NCBI GenBank assembly: GCA_012934845.2
Contig: WNNJ02002500.1
Coordinates: 62,001-126,000 of the forward strand
Source: Pomphorhynchus laevis
Taxonomy: Eukaryota; Acanthocephala; Palaeacanthocephala; Echinorhynchida; Pomphorhynchidae
Direction of reading: 5' to 3'
DNA length: 64,000 nucleotides
The notes beneath the pieces were generated by a model, which worked only from the letters and a program-made list of their open reading frames with translations, was not told where the DNA came from and made no database searches. Below are positions 1 to 12,900 of this stretch, in pieces. Position 1 is the stretch's first letter, and every line of letters starts with the position of its first letter. Position numbers and translations under genes: made by a program.

Positions 1-840
1 ATGGGCGAAATATGTGGATGTGTGTTCGAAGCGACGGAGACGAAAGAGCACTCGAACGGCGGTGTTGATTATTCGTTGTAGGGGTAGGATGATGGATTTT
101 GGAGAATTGGCGAAAAGGCTAAGGCAGTAATCGATTTTAGGGAAAAGAAGCGATGAAAGAAGAGACATACAAGAACGGAAGTCGATAAGGGGGCGGATAC
201 GGCGGATGTCACGGAGAATTAAGTTAGACGAGCGGACCTTGTCACTCACGAAGGGTTTAAGGGAAAGGTGATCATCGAAATGGAAGCCTAAGAAAGTGAG
301 ATTGTGGACTATAGGGATGATCGATGAGGCAAAAGATAAAATTGGAGGAAATATGTTTGGTTTACGGGGATGGATCCACATTATTTTGGACTTTTCGGGG
401 TTTAGAACGAGATGGAGATTGGAGAGACGTTTGTAGATAGAAGAAAGACAGTTGGAGGCAGAAATGCCGATATCGTGTATGCGATGTGCGGGTGCATGAG
501 CATAGATTAGAATGTCATCGGCGTATTGCATGACCTTAAAGGAGTAAGGTTTGATAAACGGAGATAGATCGCTAAGCAGAAGAGAGAAAAGCAGGGGATT
601 TAGGACTGAACGTTGTGGGACCCCGCATAAAATAGGGATGGGAGTGGAGGATAATGAATTAGAACAGACGCGAAAGGAACGGTCGGATAGATATGAGGCG
701 AACCATGCTACGGAGGAGGAAGAAAATCCGTAATCATAACGAAGGCGAGAAAGGAGGATGGAGTGGTCGACAATGTCGAATGCGGAGGAGAGGTCGAGGG
801 AGATGAGAACGCTATATAGAGCCTTGTCTCGAGAAATGAC
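1..840 (-). mobile_element. LINE reverse transcriptase, CR1/jockey-like, running off the left edge
   Basis: The minus strand is open without a stop for all 280 codons from 840 to the window edge. The frame reads as the RT palm and thumb of a non-LTR retrotransposon: a block starting SLDLSSAFDIVDHSILL (catalytic box A), GVPQRSVLNPLLFSLL (box B), then MQYADDILIYAHAP with the YADD active site, then LNPEKSKIMWI and LGFHFDDHLSL of the thumb. It is GC-richer than the host. A stop sits just before V280 at the junction with the opposite copy, so the N-terminal part (endonuclease, early RT) is missing here; the C-terminus lies outside the window. This RT copies its RNA at a nicked target. It could still be one member of a young family. 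The superfamily (CR1 or jockey) is my inference from motif wording. Confidence 0.88.
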
Positions 841-2060
841 TTACTTTTATCGCGCGATCATAATTTATGTAGTGTCATAGTTTCTCTTGATCTATCGTCT
901 GCTTTTGACATCGTCGTTTACTCGATTCTTTTCCATCGCCTTCGTCATGATTATGGCTTCTCTTTACCTACTGTATCATGGTTTTCTTCATATCTATCAA
1001 ACCGTACATTTCGCGTCTATTCTAACTCTTCTCTCTCCCATCCTTCGTCCATTTTGTCCGATGTTCCACAAGGCTCCGTATTAGACCCTATGCTTTTCTC
1101 TCTTCTTCTCGGTGATTTGTCTTCGATTTCTCATAAATTTAACTTCCATGTTATGCAATATGCTGATGATATTCTCATCTATGATCATGCACCTGTTTAT
1201 CGTATTCACGATCTTATTGTTTCTGCTTCCGACTGTCTTGTCTCAATTTCCGATCATCTTTCTTATTTTCGCCTTACTCTGAATCCATATAAATCCAAAA
1301 TTATGTGGATCCTACCTCAACGCCTCGGCTTCGAACCTCCCTCCGTATCATTAAATTCTACAATTCTTCCTATCGTTGATAATCTCGTTTTCCTAGGCTT
1401 CCATTTTGACAAGCGACTTTCACTTCAACCTTTCGTTAGAGATTAAATATGCTCATCTACCTTGATACTCCGCAATCTCCGTCAAGTTCGTAGATTGATC
1501 GAGTTCCCTTCTTGTATGACTCTAATATTTTCTCTACTTTTTTCTAGACTCGATTATAGTCTTAGTCTATTTTCCAACTCACCTAAATTCACTCTTCTTC
1601 CCCTACAACGCATTGTCAACGCAGCCGTCCGAATTATCCTCTGTCTTCGTCGTTTTGATCATACATCCTACCATCTTGCTTCTCTCGATTCGCCTACAAT
1701 TTATTGTCGTGTTCAAATTCGTCTTCTTATCGTTGCTTTTCGCCTTGTAACTCTTTATACCCCTTGATTTCTCAATCTTCCTTTTCTTGATAATTCTCGT
1801 CTTGTTTACTCTTCCTTGCGTTCCTGTAATTCCCTTCTTTTACATGTCCCAAACTACTCTACCTCCTTTGGACTCCGATCCTTCATTGTGGCTGCTCATC
1901 TATCGTGGAACCAACTGCCCATTCATATACGCCAATCAACCTCAATGTCGTGTTTCAAACGACAAATCCGATCTATTTAAACAATTTATCTGCTTGACTT
2001 TTTTGTTTTTGTTTGTGGACTTGTAAGCGTACAGCTTGTACGCATTTGCCACATTAAATA
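841..2060 (+). mobile_element. LINE reverse transcriptase fragment with 3' tail, head-to-head with the previous copy
   Basis: The plus strand repeats the same RT region, starting at almost the same codon as the minus copy. It runs SLDLSSAFDIVVYSILF, then DVPQGSVLDPMLFSLL, MQYADDILIY, LNPYKSKIMWI, LGFHFDKRLSL, SRLDYSLSLFSNSPK, and a C-terminal stretch near LSWNQLPIHIR. The frame changes several times and has internal stops, so the copy is dead. It is clearly diverged from the minus copy. After the coding part comes a tail containing GTGGACTTGTAAGC near 2021-2034; similar tails recur near 55910 and 56180. The 5' part of the element is absent. Confidence 0.85.
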
Positions 2061-3760
2061 ATTTTGTATTATTAACGTGGGACTTTTTCCGGAATACTTT
2101 ACTCTCAATATTATTGACACATACACCTGTATGCTCTATTCAAAAAAGACTGAAGCATCCTGTATGGGTGGATGCGTCCCTACGATCCCTTCTAGTAAAA
2201 CGAGATAGCGCCTTCCTGGATTTCAAACGGGGTATTAGATCTTTCTCATCATACAAGGTTATTAGAAACAGAGTCACTTCGATTAAACGAAGTAAACGTC
2301 ATACCTATATCACTAGCATGTGTAAGTCCTTTAATCAGAATTCTCGAAATATATTTAGTTTTATTTGTGGTCAGAGATATTCTCAATAGGATTCGTTTAG
2401 CTTAATAAACTCCGAGGGAAATTCTATCAATAATGCGAGCGAAATTGCAGAAGCATTTGCAGATCGCTATGAACTTCCTAGCGTATCGAGTCCTTCAAAT
2501 GATAGCGATCAGTTACTTTCATCTGATATTATAGATCACCCTACATTATCCAGTGTCGAATTCTCTGTTCTGGATGTATTCGATGAGCTTAGAAAATCAA
2601 AACCTTCGTCCATTAGTGGTCCTGATAATATACCATCGATCACATTGACAATTTATTCTCAAATTCTGCAACTTTATCCTAAGTTACTAAATTGAAATGT
2701 ATTAAACATCGTTAGATACCGTTAAACGCATTAAACATTTGTTTTTACATAATACGTTTTCTGGTGTCATGAAATAAAACTATAACTCTTCATAACCCGC
2801 AAGGGTCTGTATTGGGTCCTCTGCTGTTTTGTATTTTCATCAACGGTCTCCCCAGTGTAATAAGTTCGCATTCATTATTATTTGCAGACGATTTAAAAAA
2901 TTGGAAAGCCATCAAGTAGGATTATGATCGTAACATTCTTCAATCAGATATTGACACGGTTCTTAAGTGGGCACGTTCTAATGGTCTGTCTGTTAATGCC
3001 TCGAAGTGCACTTGCATGCACATTCGATCACGTAATATTGTTCCAGTGCCGATATATCATCTCGGGGATCGAGTGATTAAATTGGTTTCGAGCTATAAAG
3101 ATCTTGGCGTATGGATAACGGATGATTTCTCCACTCGCCAAAATACTGAGTACATTTGTTCGAAGGCCATGCATATGGTTGGTTTCCTTCGCCTATCATT
3201 CAGCTATATGAGTCCACGTTCTTTTAGAGTTCTTGCAAACGCTTTTGTACTAAGCCATTTGTTATATGCTTATCAATGTTCATACCCTCGAACCAGAGAT
3301 GAGATTACTCGACTTGAGAAGGTGCTACGTAGGGCAACAAAAAAGTACATTCTTTGAGAGAACTTCCTTACGAGGACCGTTTTCGGTCTTTAAATATGCA
3401 GTCATTATGTGATATTCGTGACTCGCGGGATCTGTCTTGTATGGGAGGTATTTCACAATGAACACCGTGTGTTGCGTGAGCTCTTCAACATTCGATCAAC
3501 TCGAGCTTTGCGAGGTCACTCGTTTTATCTTAGTCGCCGACGAATAGTACATTCTAGGACGATTCAATTTGGACAACGAATAATAAATTTATGGAATCAT
3601 TTAAGCGATGATATTGTAAATGCGGCAACTCGTGAGCTCTTTAAACGACAGATTATTTTAAATTGTTGACTGATTTGTTTTTGTTTTTCTCTTTTTCTTT
3701 TATTTTGACTATCGATTTGTAAGCAACTCTGAGCTATGCTCGTAACGTTGTCTACATAAT
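2061..3760 (+). mobile_element. second LINE type, jockey-like, degenerate, 5' truncated
   Basis: The translated pieces run in the order of a non-LTR ORF2. First comes the RT-adjacent region VWVDASLRSLLVKRD, followed by a basic stretch and the ASEIAEAFADRY segment. Then KPSSISGPDNIPS (box 0/1), QGSVLGPLLFCIFINGLPS (box B) and LLFADDLKNW, where the usual YADD is FADD. Then NASKCTCMHI, YKDLGVWITDD, and the C-terminal piece IQFGQRIINLWNHLSDDIV. There are stops and at least one deletion around 2690-2790, so it cannot be active. A T-rich tail with ATCGATTTGTAAGCAACTC ends near 3760. The different thumb and C-terminus separate it from the 1-2060 family. It ends about 100 bp before the SMC4 start codon. 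Confidence 0.83.
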
Positions 3761-3859
3761 AATATTTAATTTAAAGCTATATCTTTTATATGTTAAACTT
3801 AAATTGCTTACAGTTTGCTCTTAATTTGGTAATAGATTTTGCCATCTTCGATATTGAAC

Positions 3860-6800
3860 ATGTCATCTGACGAAAGCATGAACGAAGGTATTTTAAAGTC
3901 GATATATCTTTTTTTTCTGATAATTCCTTAGGTGCAAATCTTATCGACGAAGACAATATTGACGAATTATTAGCAATTAATTTAAATGACGACAAATTTC
4001 AACAAGCAGAACTAGCCGGTCGGCTAATGGTTGAAAAAATAGAAATTGAAAATTTTAAGTCATACTACGGCGTAAACATAATCGGACCTTTCCATAAGGT
4101 AACTTTTTGTTTTGTACGCGTTTCTGTGCAAATTTGGTATTTCATATTTGGTTCAATTTATAGTTTAGAAAAAATAATTTAATTTATTGATAATTAAAGA
4201 TACATTTTTTATATTTCATTGCCTATGAGATATCATTGGTATTTTATTTTCTTTAGGATATTTAAAGGCCTACTCAATTTGACATTGCACGTACATCTTG
4301 ACTGATTCTTGATGGTAATTCATATTACGAAACCTTGCGAATTAGCTTTATCGCCAAAATGTTCATCCTTTAGGAATAAACATTTCGGTGTTCCAACTAG
4401 AAAATGATTTTCAATCAGAAATCATTTCTGATTTCAAATTAAATCAGCGTTGGTAAGGAAATGTGTAGCTATCAATTGGAATAAAGTCATCAAAGTTTTT
4501 AATTGTAAAAAGTAAATGTACAAATACTTGGTCTATTTGAATAAACTAAGTATTTGTAAAACGTCATACTGCAATTTGAATACAAGAGTATATTTCTGAA
4601 TGGTTTAACCTTCGGGTTGCTATAATTTTCATAATTCTTAAAAATATTTAACAAAAGGATCGTACTGATCATGATCTTTAAACTATTTGTTATCCTGTAC
4701 TATGAAAACCAGGAATGGATAGACAGTACACCAGTACTAGCATGTTTTTATTTGATCTCTGTTTGCAATTAAATATAAATAATTATTAATATTGGCAATA
4801 ATTATTATTAACGACGTATCCTGTTCGGTATTAATAATAAATATATTTATATTATTTTTGGATTCTCTTATTCATTGCTGAGCGCATTCTTATGGCTCAC
4901 TCGAAGATCAGGACTGCGTATGGTTTGTAAGCCTCTTTGATTTCTAATTTGGCATTTTGTCATTTAGAAATTAAATATTGTTACTCAATTTGGGGAATAA
5001 ACTCTTGCTTTATATTTAATTATTAAGAAATTTTACAATTTAGAACTTATTGATTATCACAAAAATGATTTTAAATATAAAATATTTAAGGCTTTATTTC
5101 TTATAACTTTATTTAATTAATAGGGAGAAATGAAATTTAGTAAAATTGAATATTGATGTTTTAGTTTAATTTCATAATTAGTTTTTAATTTTTAGTTTTT
5201 AATTGTTAATCCAAACAAGAAATAAGTTTAAGAAATAAAGACTAAAATGGAAATTACTCTACAAAATAATTTTTACTCTACAAATTACTCTATTTCCATT
5301 TACTCTATAAATGGAAATTTATATTCAATGATAAGATATGAATGTGAGAAATAGAGAAATCATTCCTTGATTTCTCTGGATAAAAGAGAAATCAAGTTAG
5401 TTAGACCTCCTGGTTGCTATGCTTCCATAGCGTTTATTCTTTAAATATTTATTGCTAATATCGATAGTTATTGATATTTTATTATATTTAAATTAAATTA
5501 ATTAGCAATTAAAAGGAATTTTAAATAGGAGCAATTTCAATGATGCAGTAAGGGCTGATAACCAGCCAGTAATGACAGCTAACCTACCCTATTTACCAAG
5601 CCGTTCCTTAGCTTTTATTCCTTTAAATATTTAAAGGAATAAAATATAAGTGTATACAAAATTGTCGTATTCAAAGCATGATGTCTAAGAAAATTTCAGC
5701 TGGTTCAAAAGAGAAGGTCGAGATAATATACACTTATATTATCTATTTAAATTAAACTGAGTTTTTATTAAATTATACCGGGACAATAATCGCATATGCA
5801 AGCATAGCTCATTGTAATCACTGTAATTGATTATTAATTGAATTATAAAAATTACAGTCAAAATGAAGTTAATAATCAATTCCAGTGATTACAATGAGCT
5901 ATGCTTGCATATGCGATTATTGTCCCGGTATAATTTAATAAAAACTCAGTTCAATTTAAATAGATAATATAAGTGTATACAAAATTGTCGTATTCAAAGC
6001 ATGATGTCTAAGAAAGTTTCAGCTGATTCAAAAGAGAAGGTCGAGGAAAACGATTATTATTTTTTATTTGAGACTAAATTATTGAATTTTCATTATACTA
6101 GTCATACATGAGCTAAGCTTAACAACATTTCAATTTTTTCCAGAATAAAGAAATACAGTCATCTCCATCAGACGCAACTTACTTCAGACATCATGGGTCA
6201 AGCACCATTAACCTTGTATTATCTTTTGTTCCAAAGAATGTTGATATTGAGTGTTCCTGGTCTTTTAAACGTAAACATAAACCAGTCATTGCCGAAATTT
6301 CCATAAGTATCACCAACACATCCGAGATGCCTCCGGCAAAACAAATCCTTTCCAAAACTTAGCCAACGTGTATATTTCACCAAACTGAATATCGACGAAA
6401 TCTCTTCTTTTCAACACATTCTTTACAATAACGATCTCAATACCAGCTAATTAACATTATGCAATTATTTGACATCAGCATGCTCCAACCATACCGACGT
6501 AAGAAACATAAGATCATTTATTCATCACTGTATCCTCCAACTAAAATCCATTTTAAGATAACTTTATTCGTACGCCAACTTATCCCTTCAACCATATAAT
6601 TTATTCATTCGATTTAAATAAATTTACACCAATTTGATAAATTGGTGTAAATCGGGAGAGTAGAAGATCGAAGTTGAGATTCAGAAGACACACTAACACT
6701 AGTTCTTTCCTTTTTAGTAGTTGATGAATTGCGACATGATTGGCCTAATGCAGCGGACTGTATTTTGCTGTTTAATGCATCCATACTAAATAAAATAGAT

Positions 6801-9800
6801 ATCAGTACAATAATATCGTTATTTATACAATAACGATATCGATACCAGCCAATTAACATTATGCAATGATTTGACATCAGCATGCTCCAACCATACCGAC
6901 GTAAGAAACATAAGATCATTTATCCATCCCTGTATCTCTCAACTACGATTCATTTTAAGATCATTTCATCAGTACTCCAACTTATATCCTCAACCATATA
7001 ATTTATGCATTCGATTTAAATAAATTTACACCAATTTGGTAAAACTGATCCATCAAATTTGGCAATTAATGATGCTATTATATTTTCGACTTTAGCGTAT
7101 TATCTTAATACATAACAGGTAACTTTCCAGTCGAAATCGCGTTAAATATCCATTTAATTTACTAAATAAAATGTGACTGTTCAAAAAAATTTATAATTTA
7201 AATTATAAAATTTTATATTAATTTACGGTTCGTGAGTTTCTTTGATTTCTAATTTGACATTGCGGTATTTACGTATTCAACATTGCTACTCAAAACGGCT
7301 TTCAAATGCTTGCACTATTAATTTTTAGCATCTGTTTATTTTAATCATAAATTATAATTCATTGCTTATTTCTTAAGCTAAATGTTTATTTATTGAAGCA
7401 ATTTTAGGGCTTTTCATGTGTAATTGGCGCAAATGGTAGCGGTAAATCGAATGTTATAGATTCGATGTTATTTGTATTTGGCTATCGTGCTCAACGGATT
7501 AGAGGGCAGAAATTAGCTACACTTATTCATAACAGTGCCTCACACAAGGACATATCGAGTTGTCGAGTAACTATATTTTTTCAACGAATAGATAGTGATG
7601 TAAGTAATAAAATTATTTTAATTAATTTTAATTAATTATTTAATGAAATTTATTATTACTTAAAATTTTTTACATTTCAGTTATTTCCGTATATTTTTAG
7701 GCTGTTTCTTATCATAACGTGGAATTATCAGCAACGTGTAGCTCAATTTATTTACATCTATTGTTTCTGCTGGAAGCATATCAAGAAAACATTATCGCGA
7801 AACAATCATTTATTTTTTATCATTTTTCTTAAATAAAATTTAATTTGGGACATATAACTAAAAGTTTATGGCTGCAAGATATTATTTCCCCTGCGATATT
7901 TTGCGCCTGACTTGTATTATATATTTTGCAAAAATTATCAAATGTTATAAAAATGTTCTTAATTTACTAAATTTGTAACGCAATATTTTACGTTTGGGAA
8001 ATATATTTAGTAATATATTTATTTTATTTTGTAATCTTAAAATCATTTTATGCTGCGGTATTTGTAAATTGTTTTTATTTGATTTTAATTTCAGAAAAGA
8101 AAGTAAATCAATTTGATGGAAGAATTTTAATGAATTTAGGGCACACAATATTAACTCGAACTGTCGACACAAATAATTTTATCCAATTTGACTTCTTACA
8201 TCAAAGAACGATTTTTTGTAAATGAATGTACTTTAGATATCAGAGCTCGATAGTGTCTATTGAATGTTCAAATATTTAGGGACTTAATTATTAAATATTC
8301 CAATATTTAGGTATTAAATAATTAAATACAAAAATATTATGCTACTCGAGTAATTGAAATGCCAATACTGACGCTTTGTATTGTACAATTTGTTTCGAAA
8401 TTCAATCCAATTGAATTTGAAATTTTCTAAAGTGTGATAATATTGTTAAACATATGTTGAATTTACCCGATATCATTAAATGCAACATATTTAACTATCT
8501 AGTTAATTTGAGCTTAGCTAAAATACTCGTTTTGAGATATTTTGTTTCTTCGTTTCGTTGAAACGTTCCTTGTTTTTACAGATATTTTTAAATACACGTT
8601 CTTGATATAAAATACTAGAGTTTGGTTAGTACTTTGTTGTTGTGATGATGACGAGACTTCAAACAAATCATATTTTAATCTTTTAACCGATTAACGTGTT
8701 CAATTATTTTTGCATTTACATTTCTACTTAATTGACTTTAACTTCCAGCCAGATGACATTGATGAGTTCGATGTTATTCCTGATAGCTGTTTTACTGTTA
8801 CTCGAGTCGCATATAAAAGCGGAATATCTTCTTATCTTATAAACAATCGAGATTGTAGATTTTCGGATGTGAAACAACAGTTACTTATGCATGGGGTTGA
8901 TGTCGATAGCAGTCGATTCCTTATTTTGCAGGTATTCTAAGAAATTTGAATTTCTACCAGTTTTAACAACTTGGTAATTTTATGTATATTTTTAATTTAA
9001 ACAATAAGATTTTGTATTTTGAACGACGGCTTTGTCATTTAAATTTAATGACAATCCTATTTGTTAATTTTTCAATTAAGAAATATTATAATATTTAAAG
9101 TAAAATTTTGCTTCATATATCTACTAAGTAATGATCATATATTGCGCACTTTCAAATTTATAATAAAAATTGCAGATTTTTAAGTATATATAATTAAAGT
9201 TAGTTAGTGGTATTTAAAATTGTTTATATTTTACTTTATATTTTATCTGATATACCAATTCATATAATAACGAAAGAGTTATTAAATCGATATTATTCCC
9301 TAATATTGATTTTTATTTTGTTACATGGTTGCGAAAATTTTGAAAAATTTAAGGTTTGTTTTAAATTTAGGATAATATTATGTAAAATGGGCACAACTAC
9401 TGCGATATCGAACTACTGCGATATGTTAATCATAATATAACTAGATATTTTTTAACTATTTTTGATAATTTTATCCTAATAGCAAATAGAATACATTTAG
9501 TAAATTCAAAACATTTACGAATAAATCTTTATATTTTCTGAATTTATAATATTTATTTTTAATGTCGGTCTTAATATCTGCTATTTTGAAGTTTAAAGTT
9601 TAATATATTAATTCTTAGTTAATTTTTTGATTATAGTTTTGATATATCTTATGTAAAGTGTTTGCTATTTTGAAGAAAGTTAAAAATTGGTTAAGAATCG
9701 TATAAAATAATAAGTTTGAAAATCGTTTTTATATATTTGTTTAAATTTGTTTACTGAATAGGGTGAAGTCGAACATATTTCTGTAATGAAGCCAAAGAAA

Positions 9801-9926
9801 CAAAAAGAAAATGAGGTCGGCCTTCTCGAATTTCTTGAAGATCTCATAGGTACGAAACGTTATGAGGCACCGTTGCAAATGCTACAGGATAAAGCCGATA
9901 GTCTATCTAATATTAAATTAGAAAAG
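3860..9926 (+). CDS. SMC4: SMC4 exons 1-5: N-terminal ATPase half-head
   Basis: These exons encode the acidic N-tail, then RLMVEKIEIENFKSYYG, the Walker A loop, FVFGYRAQRIRGQKLATLIHNS, the insert VIPDSCFTVTRVAYKSG, and GVDVDSSRFLILQGEVEHI with the Q-loop glutamine. MKPKKQKENEVGLLEFLEDLIG then leads into the first coiled-coil helix. The half-head must meet the C-terminal half-head encoded about 22 kb away to form one ATP site. Intron 1 is only 44 bp, while intron 2 is 3.3 kb and full of repeats. Confidence 0.96.
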
Positions 9927-12900
9927 GTCTTAATTTTATAATTTATTTCTAAATTATATAAGTATTACTTTTAGCTTAACCGTGTTAGGATAGCCGAGAA
10001 AGATTGTGATGAATTAAAGATTCGTCGTGACAAGGCTGTTGAGTATCTGGAGTACGAAAACGGTATCATTAGAGACAAATATGTACTGGCGTCTTATCAA
10101 TTGTATGTTCTTTATTTATATTCAAGTTTTTGGAGTTTACTTTGTAGGTTAATTTTATAATAATTTTATAATAACACCAGTATTTGATACTCCTTTGTGC
10201 GAGTATCCACGTCTGTGTCTACATGCTAGACAATATTGGTGGATACGTTTAATTTTTGCACTTAGATCATCGGTCTTACCATTTTGTTAGCAATATTTTT
10301 AAAATATTTTAAATGGTCATATTTCACAATGTGATTACAACTGCTGATTATATCATTGTTTAGCATGAATAGTTTTTAAAAGTTTCCAAAATATTAAACT
10401 TTTAATATTAATTTAAAATATTAATCTTATTTAATCTATGTTATTTAATCTATTGATAAGATTTGTCAAGTGATTTATGCGGTAAAACAATAATTTGTTT
10501 GCCTTCATTTTTATCGACAATTAAAATTAAAAACGTTTCTACAACATTTTTAAATTAAAAACGTTTAAATTCTTATTATTCAAGGCACAATTTTTTGTCC
10601 TTAACGTTTCTGTTTCTAATAGATTTGAATAATAATAATTTTGTAATAAGTTTTATATAAATATGCTAATTCTTTGGAAAAATTTATTTAAATAATTAAT
10701 AATTTATTAATTAATAATTAATTAAAAAATTTATTTGTAAATAATTAATGAGTTAATTATTTTAACTCATTTAAAATTAATTTATAATAAAATTACTTTA
10801 ACTCATTTTTAAAGTTTATTAATTTAATTGTAATCAATATTAATTTTTTTAATTAATTTAATTAATTAATTTAATTAATTATTTAGAATTACCATAAATT
10901 AATTTACTATTCATTATTTTTATTCATTAAAAAATAATGATTTTAAATAACTTAAAATACTTTTTTAATATTTTGTTTTGAGTTAAGCGGCAAATGCTAA
11001 ATAAAAGTATAAAATTCATACTTGCTGATAACGAACTGGACTTCATCAGCTCCGTCTGTATTGGGAACTCAGAATCGTTCCCAAACACTCAGCAAGTGTC
11101 TAGGTGCCTCGATTTTGCAAAGCTCACTTGCAAAATGCATTTTAATAAATGGTCATAATTTATCTGATTTTTAATATTTAAAATTCATTGTGTGATAAAT
11201 GCTTAAAATTAAACGGAAGGTAATAATTAAAATTAATCGAAAGGTAATAATACGTTTTTCAGTTTTTATCCTGCTTATATAAAGTAAAAATTGAATTTAG
11301 TAAATGCTTCGTCGTGCAGTTTTATTTGCTTGCAAAATGCATTTTAAATATATACATTTTTTAATATGTGATATGACAAATGTTTAATTTTTTATGGCAA
11401 AAGGTAGTCTACTCAAATTCGTACCATTTGCTAAATGACGAAACTTTTTTTAAGTTAAACGTCATGAATTTTCAAAATGTTTACATTTACGGGTTAATTT
11501 AGAAAAGAATACGAAGAAGATAATAAAGACATCATTAATGAATATGACATCGCAAAATCTAAATTAGATACATTTGAGAACAACTTAGAAACTTTAGAAA
11601 CAGATCTCGATAATAGAAAAAACGTCATGCACTCAATGGATAAGTAAGTATCATATTAATAAATAATCTTAATAAATAATTATTTACTATTTATTCTATT
11701 ATCTTATAGTTGCATTCATAATTTTATTTGCATTCTTTACTATTATTTCTTCAAATTGTCTTTGATGCAAAATAAACTCATCTACTCTAATTGCCATTAA
11801 ATTTTTATTAAAATAAATAGATTGCCGATACGGCTATTTGTTATTAAACATTTACACGATTTTAGACTTTATTGCTTTGATAATATGTTTATTCTGAAGA
11901 TTACATTTTCATACTTTTGCAAATTCATTACTATTTATTGCTTATATTATTTCAATTTTATTCTTCCCTATCAACTAATGTTTCCAACTCAAAAATTTAA
12001 TATCATAACTTTCCACGCCCCTTTTTTGGCAAATAACACATATTACTGATTATTTATATTGAAAAAAACACGATGATTGTCAATAATTCTTTGCAAATTA
12101 TGCCGATTGTTCGTAGCCAGTTTGCAAGTCATTTATCCAAATGATCGGTCCAAATGGTCGATCAATTTGAACCTACTGATTTTCATTTTTAATTTGTTAA
12201 TCATTTAATTTACATTGTGTTTATTCTTGTTATAGAAAAATTAGTGCTGGTGAGAAGAAGATTAATGATTTATGCCAAACACTTAACGACTTTGAAAACA
12301 ATGAAGCTGCAGATAAGAAGACCCTTTCAAATTGCAAGAAGTTAATGATTGAATTGTCAGCCGACATATCAAAAGATAAAAACACCGTAAGCTTTCTTTA
12401 GTTTATAAATGTAGACAACTGCTTTAAACGTTAATTTTAGTTGCTTGAGTTACAAAGTAAGATTGACTCAAATCCAGAGAAACTATCTGAGTTAACCGCA
12501 GACGTTGAGGAAAAGCGAAAAGACCTTGAATCTGCCGAAAAAAAACTTTCTAAATTAGAAACGGAAGCGCTAGCATTAACAAAGGTTGCTCTTTAACTTT
12601 GTATGTTAATATTTTAAATTTATTTTTAGGATTTACGTGATAAAATGTTAATCCAACAAAAGAAACAATTAAAAATAGTGGACGAAAGAGATCATCTAAA
12701 ATCCGAGGTTGACCTAAATTATAGTTTGTATTAGGCTATGTAGTAATGACACATTTATTAATACTAATTGAAATACCTTTTAGTAAAACATTTTTTATTT
12801 AAACCTTTGTTTTTTTAAGAAATCAATGAATTGTAGTACACTCGTGCAATTTCAACCGAGTCTAATAATTATTTTTGTGTGATTATTTTAATCCTGAAAT

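Larger units (their letters stand above)
4099..8748. other. SMC4 introns 2 and 3, non-coding content
   Basis: Apart from exon 3 (7408-7599) and the two repeat structures listed separately, I see only AT-rich sequence with short hairpins. The stretches 4140-5640, 7060-7400 and 7600-8700 hold no coherent protein signal in any frame. Short open frames here are AT-rich noise. Confidence 0.5.

Noticed and set aside
551-733. 60-residue plus-strand frame
   Set aside because: Lies opposite the well-conserved LINE RT frame on the minus strand; its residues follow no known pattern.
6614-6919. Minus-strand frame of 101 residues with a serine-rich part
   Set aside because: Spans the border of a repeat copy, and I see no homology or splice context. 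Likely chance.
11822-12049. 75-residue frame in an SMC4 intron
   Set aside because: Rich in F, Y, I and L from AT bias; no motif, no splice sites.
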